From Ornatilinea apprima (lineage in GTDB: Bacteria; Chloroflexota; Anaerolineae; Anaerolineales; Anaerolineaceae), in NCBI RefSeq assembly GCF_001306115.1, contig NZ_LGCL01000034.1, positions 1 through 64,000 of the forward strand: a stretch of 64,000 nucleotides of DNA, written 5' to 3'. Under the pieces are notes generated by a model. The model made no database searches. It worked only from the letters and a program-made list of their open reading frames with translations, and was not told the origin of the DNA. Positions 46,065 to 53,960 of the stretch are shown here, one piece after another; position 1 is the first letter of the stretch; every line of letters begins with the position of its first letter. A program made the translations under genes and the position numbers.

Positions 46065-46712
46065 ATGATGTTACAGGCTTTACGCGAAGAAGTATACAAA
46101 TGCAATATGCTGCTGCCCGAAAATGACCTGGTGAAAATGACCAGCGGCAACGTCAGCGGGCGCGACCCGCAGACCAACCTGGTGGTGATCAAACCCAGCG
46201 GTGTGGCGTATGAAAAGCTCAGCCCGGAGAATATGGTGATTGTCGACCTGGATGGCAACGTGGTGGAAGGCGACCTGACCCCCTCGATTGACACGGAGAC
46301 CCACCTGGTGGTTTACCGCGCCCGCCCGGATGTTTTTGGCATGGTGCACACCCATTCCACTTACGCCACCAGCTTTGCAGTTTTGGGCCAGCCCATCCCG
46401 CCGGTAACCACCACCTGCGGACTAATCGGCGGCGGCGTGCCGCTGGGCCGCTTTGCCTGCTTTGGCGGCGAAACGATTGGTCATGAAGTTGTCAATGTGA
46501 TTGGCGACTCGTATGCCGTGATTATGCAGAGCCACGGCGTCTTCACCATTGGGCACAGCGCCTCGCATGCCACCCGTGTGGCCGTGGAAGTGGAAGAAAT
46601 GGCCAAAATTGCCCATTTAGCCATGCTGCGCGGGAAGCCGATCATTTTAACCCCTGAGCAGATTCGTGAAGTCTCCAGCGGGTATGTGAATGATTACGGG
46701 CAGAAGAAATAA
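46065..46712 (+). CDS. Class II aldolase/adducin-type (AraD-like)
   Basis: A 215-residue class II aldolase-fold protein. It carries LVKMTSGNVSGRD (phosphate site), VVIKPSGVAYEKLSPENMV, the zinc pair in GMVHTHSTYATSFA (His-x-His) and the third His in IMQSHGVFTIGHS. These fit L-ribulose-5-phosphate 4-epimerase and fuculose- or rhamnulose-phosphate aldolase relatives. With the FGGY kinase it implies cleavage or epimerisation of a phosphorylated ketose. A 123-bp gap separates it from the kinase gene, with no gene in the gap. Confidence 0.9.
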   Translation: MMLQALREEVYKCNMLLPENDLVKMTSGNVSGRDPQTNLVVIKPSGVAYEKLSPENMVIVDLDGNVVEGDLTPSIDTETHLVVYRARPDVFGMVHTHSTYATSFAVLGQPIPPVTTTCGLIGGGVPLGRFACFGGETIGHEVVNVIGDSYAVIMQSHGVFTIGHSASHATRVAVEVEEMAKIAHLAMLRGKPIILTPEQIREVSSGYVNDYGQKK

Positions 46713-46790
46713 ATCCCTCCTCCTTTTATGGTTCCCCATATTATCTGGTAGGTTTGGTGAGTAAAGAACATTAGCGGTAAAAGAGGATGC

Positions 46791-46822
46791 GGGGCTGCCC
46801 AGACCATAGTTTGGGCAGCCCC
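46791..46822 (+). terminator. 11-bp perfect stem-loop after the aldolase gene
   Basis: GGGGCTGCCCA (46791-46801) pairs with TGGGCAGCCCC (46812-46822) around 10 nt. It lies 79 bp after the aldolase and 48 bp before the hydroxyacid dehydrogenase. It lacks a T-run, so it is either an attenuator within the operon or a weak terminator. Confidence 0.65.
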
Positions 46823-46869
46823 TGTCCATTAGAGCGGATGGCATAGATTGTTTCGATGAGGATAAAAAC

Positions 46870-47886
46870 ATGAAAGCATTCATAGGAGCGCGCATTACCG
46901 ACCGGTGGCTGCATGAATTGAAAGAACGTTACAACGTGGAGCAGTCGTTTCACTTCAGCCAGGGCAACCTGAACCCGGCTCAATTGATTGAGAAGATGCA
47001 CGAATGCCATGTGGCCGTGATTGAGAATGACGATGTGCCTGCTGAAGTATTGAAAGCCTGCCCCGACCTGTTCGCTGTAGTGGACTTTCGCGGCACGCCA
47101 TCCAATGTGGATATGGAAGAAGCCACCCGCCAGGGTGTGGTGGTGTTCAACACACCGGGACGCAACGCAGACGCGGTGGCCGATTTCGCGGTGGGGATGA
47201 TGATCGCCTGCGCGCGCCAGGTGCTGCCCGGCGTGGATACCATTCGCAAGAACTGGTGGGTGGAAAAAGGCACGCGCTGGGCGTATGTTACTCACCAGGG
47301 CTACGACCTGCCAGGCAAAACCATCGGCCTGGTGGGGTTGGGCGCGATTGGCCGCTTGGTGGCCAAACGCCTTTCCGGTTTTGATGTGCGCCTGGTGGGT
47401 TATGACCCGTTTGTAACCGCCGAGGCAGCCGCCGCCTTTGGCGTGGAACGGCTGGCGCTGGAAGACGTGCTAGCCCAGGCGGATATCGTCTCGCTGCACG
47501 TGCCGCTCAATGACGCCACGCGCGGTATGATCGGCGCGCGGGAGCTGGCCTGCATGAAGCCTGGCGCTTACCTGGTGAACACCGCCCGCGCCGATGTGGT
47601 GGACGGGACCGCGCTGCTGGAGGTTTTACGTGCCGGGAGAATTGGCGGCGCGGCGCTGGATGTGTTCAGTGAAGAGCCAATTGGCCCGGATGACCCGCTG
47701 GCGCAGCTGCCCAATGTGGTTTGCACACCTCATTTGGGCGGGGCCACCCGCGACGTGGTAGAGAATCAATCGCGCATTGGGGTGAGCGCCCTGCTGGCGT
47801 TTATGAACGGTGAAAGCCCGGCCGTGTGTGTCAATCCACAGGCGCTGCCGGCCGCGCGAGAAAAAATGGCGCGCGCCCGTGGGTAG
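46870..47886 (+). CDS. D-isomer-specific 2-hydroxyacid dehydrogenase
   Basis: A 338-residue NAD-dependent dehydrogenase of the PGDH/CtBP family. The nucleotide fold is TIGLVGLGAIGRLVAKRLSGF; the catalytic Arg is in VNTARADVVDGTAL, the Glu in FSEEPI and the His in VVCTPHLGGAT. It lacks an ACT or other regulatory domain, so it is not a full SerA. It may reduce or oxidise a hydroxyacid from the sugar pathway. It is the last gene of the right operon. Confidence 0.92.
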   Translation: MKAFIGARITDRWLHELKERYNVEQSFHFSQGNLNPAQLIEKMHECHVAVIENDDVPAEVLKACPDLFAVVDFRGTPSNVDMEEATRQGVVVFNTPGRNADAVADFAVGMMIACARQVLPGVDTIRKNWWVEKGTRWAYVTHQGYDLPGKTIGLVGLGAIGRLVAKRLSGFDVRLVGYDPFVTAEAAAAFGVERLALEDVLAQADIVSLHVPLNDATRGMIGARELACMKPGAYLVNTARADVVDGTALLEVLRAGRIGGAALDVFSEEPIGPDDPLAQLPNVVCTPHLGGATRDVVENQSRIGVSALLAFMNGESPAVCVNPQALPAAREKMARARG

Positions 47887-47924
47887 CGCAAAAATTTGTT
47901 AATCAAACGATAATCTTAACCCTA

Positions 47925-47952
47925 TTGACATCCATTTTTTCCTTGCTATGAT
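47925..47952 (+). promoter_or_regulatory. Promoter of the RNA/argG transcript
   Basis: TTGACA (47925-47930) and TATGAT (47947-47952) are 16 bp apart, a strong promoter. The transcript start is expected near 47959, at the first pairing strand of the RNA described next. Confidence 0.8.
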
Positions 47953-47955
47953 AGT

Positions 47956-48126
47956 ACCAATGAATATGATTCTGGACGTAACGCAGCGCATGCGAGCTCG
48001 ACGAAGCTTGTATCCCCACCCGCTCATGGAGGTGGGCTTTTCGCGATGAGTTGAGTCCCTCGATCATTGGTTAAAAGCCTGTAAGCAGTATTTGAAACCC
48101 TCCCGAGCGGAGGGTTTTTTATTTTT
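47956..48126 (+). ncRNA. Structured leader or small RNA with intrinsic terminator upstream of argG
   Basis: After the promoter, accaatga (47956-47963) is exactly complementary to tcattggt (48064-48071), which would close a 116-nt folded domain. Inside is a hairpin cccacc (48015-48020)/ggtggg (48031-48036). A textbook terminator follows: aaaccctcc (48095-48103) with ggagggttttt (48109-48119) and a T-rich tail to 48125. The terminator ends 41 bp before argG. This can be a leader that attenuates argG or a free RNA of about 165 nt, in size and form a little like 6S RNA. No T-box consensus is seen, and I recognise no known riboswitch. Confidence 0.6.
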
Positions 48127-48166
48127 CTGGTCTTAAACACCCATCTATTTTCAGGAGAAAAAGGAA

Positions 48167-49423
48167 ATGGCAGCAGATAAGAAAGCAAATAAAGTGGTTT
48201 TGGCGTATTCGGGCGGGTTGGATACTTCGGTGATTATTCCGTGGTTGATTGAAAACTATGGCTGCGAGGTGATTTGCTTCGCCGCCGACGTGGGGCAGGC
48301 CGAAGAGCTGGATAACCTGGAAGCGCGCGCCCTGCAAAGCGGGGCCAGCAAGCTGATTATTGGCGATTTGAAAGAAGAGTTCGCCAAAGATTATCTCTTC
48401 CCGATGATTCATTCCGGCGCGCTCTATGAACGCAAGTACTTCCTGGGCACCTCCATTGCCCGCCCGGTGATTGCCAAGCACCTGGTACAGGTGGCCGAGC
48501 AGGAAGGCGCGGACGCGATTGCCCACGGCTGCACCGGCAAGGGCAACGACCAGGTGCGTTTTGAGCTGGCGATTATGGCGCTCAACCCCACCCTGAAGGT
48601 GATTGCCCCCTGGCGCGAATGGGACATCACCTCGCGGGAAGACGCCCTGGCATACCTGGAAGCGCACAATATTCCCTTCCCCAACAATAACCCCGGCCTT
48701 TACAGCCGCGACCGCAACTTGTGGCATATCTCGCATGAGGGCGGAAAACTGGAAAATCTGGCTAACGCGCCGGATGATTCGATGTTTATGCTCAGCAATT
48801 CCCCCAAGTCCGCGCCCGATGAGCCGGAAACGGTGGAGATTGCCTTTGAAAACGGCAACCCGGTGGCGATTGACGGCGTTTCTTATTCCCCGGCGCAGAT
48901 CGTGATGAAGCTCAACGCGCTGGGCGGCAAGCACGGCATTGGGCGGGTGGATATGGTGGAAAACCGCCTGGTGGGCATGAAGTCGCGCGGGGTGTACGAG
49001 ACTCCCGGCGGCACCATTCTCTACGCGGCGCACCAGGAGCTGGAGTCGATCACCCTTGACCGCGAAACAATGCACATGAAAGACACCCTGTCGCTGCAGT
49101 ACGCCAAACTGGTTTATTTTGGCCAGTGGTTTACCCCCCTGCGCGAGGCCTTTGACGCATTTTTCAGTGTTACACAGAAAGCCGTTACCGGCAAGATTAC
49201 CCTGCAGCTTTACAAGGGCAACGTCATCGTCATCAAGCGCAGCAGCCCCTACAGCCTCTACCGCGAAGAGTATGCCACGTTTGGGCCGTCGCCGGTCTAT
49301 GACCAGTCGGACGCGGCCGGCTTTATCCGCCTGTTTGGGCTTTCGTCCAAGGTGCAGGCCTTGATCCAGATGGATGATGTGAAAGTGCCACAGGTTCCAA
49401 TTGAAGAAATTGTGCGCGATTAA
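48167..49423 (+). CDS. argG: Argininosuccinate synthase
   Basis: A 418-residue enzyme joining citrulline and aspartate with ATP, the seventh step of arginine synthesis. The P-loop is [18 protein letters not shown]; others are [23 protein letters not shown] and [19 protein letters not shown]. The length and motifs are all normal. It is followed 8 bp later by argH and is preceded by a promoter, structured RNA and terminator, which suggest control by attenuation. Confidence 0.98.
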   Translation: MAADKKANKVVLAYSGGLDTSVIIPWLIENYGCEVICFAADVGQAEELDNLEARALQSGASKLIIGDLKEEFAKDYLFPMIHSGALYERKYFLGTSIARPVIAKHLVQVAEQEGADAIAHGCTGKGNDQVRFELAIMALNPTLKVIAPWREWDITSREDALAYLEAHNIPFPNNNPGLYSRDRNLWHISHEGGKLENLANAPDDSMFMLSNSPKSAPDEPETVEIAFENGNPVAIDGVSYSPAQIVMKLNALGGKHGIGRVDMVENRLVGMKSRGVYETPGGTILYAAHQELESITLDRETMHMKDTLSLQYAKLVYFGQWFTPLREAFDAFFSVTQKAVTGKITLQLYKGNVIVIKRSSPYSLYREEYATFGPSPVYDQSDAAGFIRLFGLSSKVQALIQMDDVKVPQVPIEEIVRD

Positions 49424-49431
49424 GAGGCCCT

Positions 49432-50817
49432 ATGAAATTGTGGAAAGGGAGACTGAGCGGATCGCTGAACGCGGCCGCGGCGGCGCTGAACAGTTCGCTG
49501 GCCGTGGACGTAAACATGGCCCAGCAGGATGTGCGCGGCAGCCAGGCCTGGGCGCGCGCCCTGGCGCGCAGCGGGTTGATCACGAAAGAGGATTTGTACG
49601 CCATTTTGGGCGGGCTGGAGACCATCTCGAAAGAGCTGGCCAGCGAGACCTTTTTGTTTGCCGAAAGCGATGAGGATATTCACACCGCGGTGGAACGCCG
49701 TCTGACCGAATTGATCGGCGCGCCAGCTGGCAAGCTGCACACGGGCCGCAGCCGCAACGATCAGGTGGTAACCGACTTCCGGTTGTGGATGCTGGATGCC
49801 ATTCAGGCGGCCGACTCTGGGCTGGCGGGTGTGCAGTCCGCGCTGCTGGAACGCGCCGAAGCGGATTGGGGCGTGATTCTGCCGGGTTACACCCACTTTC
49901 AGCAGGCTCAGCCGCTGCTGTTGAGTCACTGGTGGATGGCGCATTTCTGGGCGCTGCAGCGCGACCGCGAGCGGCTGGTTGATTTGAAGCAAGAAACGGG
50001 CGTGCTGCCGCTGGGCTGCGGCGCGCTGGCCGGCAGTGGATTTGTGATCGACCGTTTCGCGCTGGCCGCCGACCTGGGCTTTGCCGCGCCCGCGCCCAAC
50101 AGCGTGGACGCCGTCTCTGACCGCGATTTCGCCCTGGACTTTTTACACTGCGCGTCAATGATCGGGCTGCACCTCAGCCGCCTGGCCGAAGCGCTGATTT
50201 TATACTCCACACGGGAGTTCGGGTTTATCACTTTCGCGGATGAATATTCCACCGGCTCCAGCCTGATGCCGCAGAAAAAGAACCCCGACCCGATGGAACT
50301 GGTGCGCGGCAAAAGCGGCGTGCTGATTGGTTTGCAAACCGGGCTGATGGCGGTAGTTAAAGCCACTCCCTCGGCCTACGATAAGGACTTGCAGGAAGAC
50401 AAGGCCCCGGTGATGGAAGCCGCCAGTCTGCTGGAAATGCTGCTTCCGGTAACGGCCGGAGCTCTGCGCACGCTGCAAGTGAACCGCGAGAAGATCGCCG
50501 CCGCGCTGGACCCGGCCATGCTGGCAACCGACCTGGCCGACTACCTGGTAGAGAAAGGCGTGCCCTTCCGCGAGGCTTACCAGGCGGTGGGGGCAGCGGT
50601 GCGCTGGAGCGTGGAGCAGGGCGTGTCGGTTTGCGATCTTCCGCTGGAGACCTGGCGCGGACTGCACCCGGCCTTCGCCGCGGATGTGAAAGAAGTTTTT
50701 CAGTTTCCACGCGCGGTTGCCCGCCGGGCGAGCTGGGGCGGCACCGCCCCTGAGGCCGTGCGCCTGCAAATGGAGCGCGCCCGAAAGATGTTGGCATTGG
50801 GGGGCGGCCAGCCGTAA
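49432..50817 (+). CDS. argH: Argininosuccinate lyase
   Basis: A 461-residue enzyme that cleaves argininosuccinate to arginine and fumarate. Superfamily signatures are KLHTGRSRNDQVVTDFRLW, the HF element in GYTHFQQAQPLLLSHW, and SSLMPQKKNPDPMELVRGK with the flexible-loop Ser. A Gly-poor N-terminus, MKLWKGRLSGSLNAAAAALNSS, is usual. The gene forms an argGH operon, and a strong stem-loop lies 76 bp downstream. Confidence 0.98.
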   Translation: MKLWKGRLSGSLNAAAAALNSSLAVDVNMAQQDVRGSQAWARALARSGLITKEDLYAILGGLETISKELASETFLFAESDEDIHTAVERRLTELIGAPAGKLHTGRSRNDQVVTDFRLWMLDAIQAADSGLAGVQSALLERAEADWGVILPGYTHFQQAQPLLLSHWWMAHFWALQRDRERLVDLKQETGVLPLGCGALAGSGFVIDRFALAADLGFAAPAPNSVDAVSDRDFALDFLHCASMIGLHLSRLAEALILYSTREFGFITFADEYSTGSSLMPQKKNPDPMELVRGKSGVLIGLQTGLMAVVKATPSAYDKDLQEDKAPVMEAASLLEMLLPVTAGALRTLQVNREKIAAALDPAMLATDLADYLVEKGVPFREAYQAVGAAVRWSVEQGVSVCDLPLETWRGLHPAFAADVKEVFQFPRAVARRASWGGTAPEAVRLQMERARKMLALGGGQP

Positions 50818-50892
50818 CCCTGCCGCCCCAAAAAGATGGAAACATCCGTTGGCGTCCAAACAACGGTTTCGTTTCAGACATGGTTTCCGTAA

Positions 50893-50918
50893 GGCACGGC
50901 GCCTCCCCGCGCCGTGCC
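50893..50918 (+). terminator. Stem-loop after argH
   Basis: GGCACGGCGC (50893-50902) pairs exactly with GCGCCGTGCC (50909-50918) around 6 nt. CCCTTTAAC follows. The strong stem but weak T-tail makes it a likely but not certain terminator of argGH. Confidence 0.65.
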
Positions 50919-51066
50919 GCCCTTTAACAACACGGTTACCTTTAAATTTTTTCCTGATTTGGCTGGAATGTGATAAGATCATTTTTGCTGCGAGGCGTGC
51001 TAACGCGGCTATTTTGCTGAGTGGAGCAAGACCCTGGATCCGTTAATTTTTAATTTCTATCAGCTG

Positions 51067-52059
51067 GTGCGCCTGGAAGTATGGAGCGCGGATGAACGCG
51101 CGCTTGGCTTTTACCGCGCGGAATACAGCCATCATTTGCAGCAAGGCGAGCAGCCTTACCAGGTGGTGGTGCGCCTGCGGATCAACCTGCCAGAACAGAC
51201 GGCCCGGCTTATATTTCATACCCACAAGCTGCTGGCGCGCTGGCGTTATTCGATTGAGTTTGGCACGGATGAAATCAACATCGAGGCGCGCGGAAATTAT
51301 TTCTCCATTCCCATGATCCATCACATGCTGGTGCACCCGGCCCTGCGCTTCCTGGCTTCGACCAGGGGCGTTTTGATGCTGCATGCCGGCGGCGTGAGCC
51401 GTGACGGGAAGAGCGTGCTCTTCAGCGGTAAGGGGGGCACTGGAAAAACAACTACCACGGCCATCCTGCTCTCTGACCGGCAGACCGGCTGGCAGGTGCA
51501 CGCCGATGATTATGTTTTTCTCACTCCGCAGCCCAAAAGCTTGGCTTATATGACCCGCCAGCACATTTACCTGCCGCTGCTCAAATGGGCTCCGCAGGTG
51601 GGTGCGGTGATGAACACCTGGGAACGATCGGGTCTGTTTGTGTTTGGGCATCTGCGCCGCTGGAGCCATGAAGGGCTGAAGTGGCCAGTGCGGATTGAGC
51701 CGGAACGCGCCTGGCCTAAAAATGACCTGTGCTTTGAGGCCAGCCCGGCGGGGTTGGTGCTGCTGCGCCGTGATCAGCGCGAAAAAGCCGAGCTGCGTCC
51801 CCTGGCAGACCGCGCGGCGGCGCTGGATGAACTGCTGGAGATGAATTTTGAAGAGGGGCGCCATTTCATCGATCTGGCCTCAGCTGTTCACCCCGATTTT
51901 GATCAGCGGTTGGCGGCCTGGCGGCACCGCGAGCGCGAGCTGCTGGCAGCGGTGATTGAAAAAGTGCCCCTTTACGAACTGGTGCTGCCCTATACCACCC
52001 AAGATTTTCGATCAGCGCAAATGCGCATTTCCGCTTTGTTGCTGTCGATTATGGAATAA
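51067..52059 (+). CDS. HPr-kinase-like P-loop protein
   Basis: A protein of about 330 residues with a P-loop LFSGKGGTGKTTTTAIL (about 117-133), preceded by RGVLMLHAGGVSRDGKS, as in HprK/PEP-carboxykinase-like serine kinases of unknown substrate. The Asp pair in VHADDYVFLTP matches the metal-binding element. Such genes often occur with peptide or nucleotide-sugar systems. The frame starts at a GTG at 51067, but it stays open upstream to 51004 with reasonable residues (LDPLIFNFYQL), so the true start may be a non-standard codon near 51034. It is followed 10 bp later by a membrane-protein gene. Confidence 0.75.
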   Translation: MRLEVWSADERALGFYRAEYSHHLQQGEQPYQVVVRLRINLPEQTARLIFHTHKLLARWRYSIEFGTDEINIEARGNYFSIPMIHHMLVHPALRFLASTRGVLMLHAGGVSRDGKSVLFSGKGGTGKTTTTAILLSDRQTGWQVHADDYVFLTPQPKSLAYMTRQHIYLPLLKWAPQVGAVMNTWERSGLFVFGHLRRWSHEGLKWPVRIEPERAWPKNDLCFEASPAGLVLLRRDQREKAELRPLADRAAALDELLEMNFEEGRHFIDLASAVHPDFDQRLAAWRHRERELLAAVIEKVPLYELVLPYTTQDFRSAQMRISALLLSIME

Positions 52060-52069
52060 CGTTGATCTA

Positions 52070-53029
52070 ATGGAAGAAAACCGACACCGTACTGGAAACC
52101 AATGGCTGCGCATCACCGGCACGCTGCTGTCTTTGGCGCTGCTGGCTTATTTATTGTGGCAGCAAGACTGGCAGGAATTGTGGCGACAGGTGCGCGGGGT
52201 AAGCCTGTGGGTTTGGTTGGGTTGTTTTGGCCTGTACTTCAGCGGGCAGGTCTTCAACGCTTTGCGCTGGTACATCCTGCTGCGCTCCAAGCAGGTGGAA
52301 ATCACCTTTCTGGAATGTCTTAAATTGATTCTTTCCGGGGCGTTCGCGTCCAACTTTCTGCCGTCAACGGTGGGGGGAGACGTCTTGCGGGTGGTGGGCT
52401 CGCAGCCTTTCACCGGCAGCTACACGCTCAGCCTGGCTTCCGTGCTGCTCGACCGTGGGTTGAATGTGTTCGCCATGCTGGCCACCCTGCCGTTTTCCTT
52501 TTTTACCTTCACCGCCCCGAATGTCCACCTCGATTTGAAGCAGCAGCTTTCTTCCGCGCTCGCCCTGGGGCTGCCCGCCCTGCGCCAAAAGCTGGGGAAG
52601 GCGTTGAAGAAATTCAAAGACGCGCTGCTGTTGTGGTTTAACCAACCGCGCGTATTGGCGGCGGCGCTGATCATCTCGTGGCTTTCGGTGCTGGTCATTT
52701 TCGTGGGCAACATCATTCTGGCCCATCACCTGGGAATGCCGGTTAAGTTTTATCAGGTGGTTGGTGTGAATGCCATCACGTATCTCTTAACCCTGCTGCC
52801 AATCACTTTGAACGGCTACGGTGTGCGCGAGGTGCTGATCACCACCCTGTATGTGGCTCTGGGCGGAAGCCTGGAGCAGGCCGCCTCGCTGGCGGTGATT
52901 ACCCGCTTTTTCATGCTGCTGGAAACCCTGCCCGGCTCGCTGTGGATAGGGAGCTACCTTTCCCTTATTCGCCTGTCAAAAGAGGATAAGGCCAGCGAGC
53001 CGCGTTTGGATGGGGAAAACGGGAACTGA
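52070..53029 (+). CDS. Flippase-like membrane protein (LPG_synthase_TM/UPF0104)
   Basis: A 319-residue membrane protein with about seven hydrophobic segments. Family marks are ALRWYILLRSKQVEITFLECLK, FASNFLPSTVGGDVLRV (the conserved FLPSTVGGD element) and LLPITLNGYGVREVLITTLY late in the chain. This is the lysylphosphatidylglycerol-synthase transmembrane family, often moving glycolipids in cell-envelope gene sets. The start at 52070 removes a 38-codon upstream stretch that overlaps the kinase gene. Downstream it runs close to the PPTase-like gene. Confidence 0.88.
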   Translation: MEENRHRTGNQWLRITGTLLSLALLAYLLWQQDWQELWRQVRGVSLWVWLGCFGLYFSGQVFNALRWYILLRSKQVEITFLECLKLILSGAFASNFLPSTVGGDVLRVVGSQPFTGSYTLSLASVLLDRGLNVFAMLATLPFSFFTFTAPNVHLDLKQQLSSALALGLPALRQKLGKALKKFKDALLLWFNQPRVLAAALIISWLSVLVIFVGNIILAHHLGMPVKFYQVVGVNAITYLLTLLPITLNGYGVREVLITTLYVALGGSLEQAASLAVITRFFMLLETLPGSLWIGSYLSLIRLSKEDKASEPRLDGENGN

Positions 53030-53039
53030 AAATAAACGA

Positions 53040-53804
53040 ATGTACGATTCGCCCCCCATTATCTATTGGACCCTGTATGAAGCCGGAGATTATCGCTCTG
53101 GTCTGGTTCCGATGACGCCAGCCTCCTTTTTGCACCCGCTGGAACTACAACGCATGGAAGAGGTTCGCCTGCGCCTGCGCCGCGACGCGTTTTTGATTGG
53201 GCGGTGGGCGGCCAAGGCTTTGCTGAAACGTACCCAGCCGGCCATGCAACATCTACCGCTCTGCCGTGTTTTTCTGGGTGGAGATGTGAACGGCCTTATG
53301 GATCTGACGACGGACCGCCAGACGGTGTCGGGCTGTTTGGCGATCAGCACCAGCGGCCGGCAGGCGTTTTGCGCGGTAACTTACCGGGATGACCTGCCAC
53401 TGGGCGCGTCGCTGGAGCATATCCACCCGCGCGCCGACAGCTTTCTGGTGGATTATTTTACTCGCCTGGAAATTCAGGAACTGCGCGGCTACCCGGCCGC
53501 CGTCCAGAATGCCTGGATGGCGCTTGGCTGGAGTGTGAAAGCCGCCGTTCTCACCGCGTTGGGCACGGAACTGCGCGTAGAAGCGCGCGAGATTGTGGTG
53601 AGCATCCCTAACCTGCTGGCGGCCAAAAATCCCATGCAGGCCTGGCTGCCTGTTGAACTCATCTCTGCGCCGGGCGGAGGCGACGGCTGGAAAGTGATGT
53701 GGCAGCTGCGCGGCGAATATATATTTACGATTGCGGTCTGGATGGGAAAATCGGCTATCTTTCAGCCGGTGATTAAAGAAGTAACACTGCCCGAAGAAGC
53801 TTGA
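53040..53804 (+). CDS. 4'-phosphopantetheinyl-transferase-like protein, motifs degenerate
   Basis: A protein of about 254 residues with the layout of Sfp-type PPTases: HPLELQRMEEVRLRLRRDAFLIGRWAAKALL near the start (as in two halves), a central IHPRADSFLVDYFTRLE, and LGWSVKAAVLTALG. Known PPTases need Asp and Glu of a G-x-D-x-E motif and Glu of WxxKEA. Here these read GASLE and WSVKAA, so two metal ligands are altered and activity is doubtful. A frame start at 53010 is possible but overlaps the membrane-protein gene by 20 bp. It may be an inactive relative that regulates or binds a carrier protein. Confidence 0.65.
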   Translation: MYDSPPIIYWTLYEAGDYRSGLVPMTPASFLHPLELQRMEEVRLRLRRDAFLIGRWAAKALLKRTQPAMQHLPLCRVFLGGDVNGLMDLTTDRQTVSGCLAISTSGRQAFCAVTYRDDLPLGASLEHIHPRADSFLVDYFTRLEIQELRGYPAAVQNAWMALGWSVKAAVLTALGTELRVEAREIVVSIPNLLAAKNPMQAWLPVELISAPGGGDGWKVMWQLRGEYIFTIAVWMGKSAIFQPVIKEVTLPEEA

Positions 53805-53960
53805 GCTGGCAAGAGCTGCGTTTGTCGATCTGAGTGAATCCCCCATTTTTATGACAATTTTATAGTAATTTGGTCAGAATCGGACTATTCTCGAAGCGGA
53901 GGCGAAAGCCTTGGCAATTTCTACATCTCAGTTTCATCCTGGCGGGGACAAGGGGACTCA

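Noticed and set aside
47956..48126. T-box riboswitch in front of argG
   Set aside because: No T-box sequence of the AGGGTGGNACCGCG type is present.
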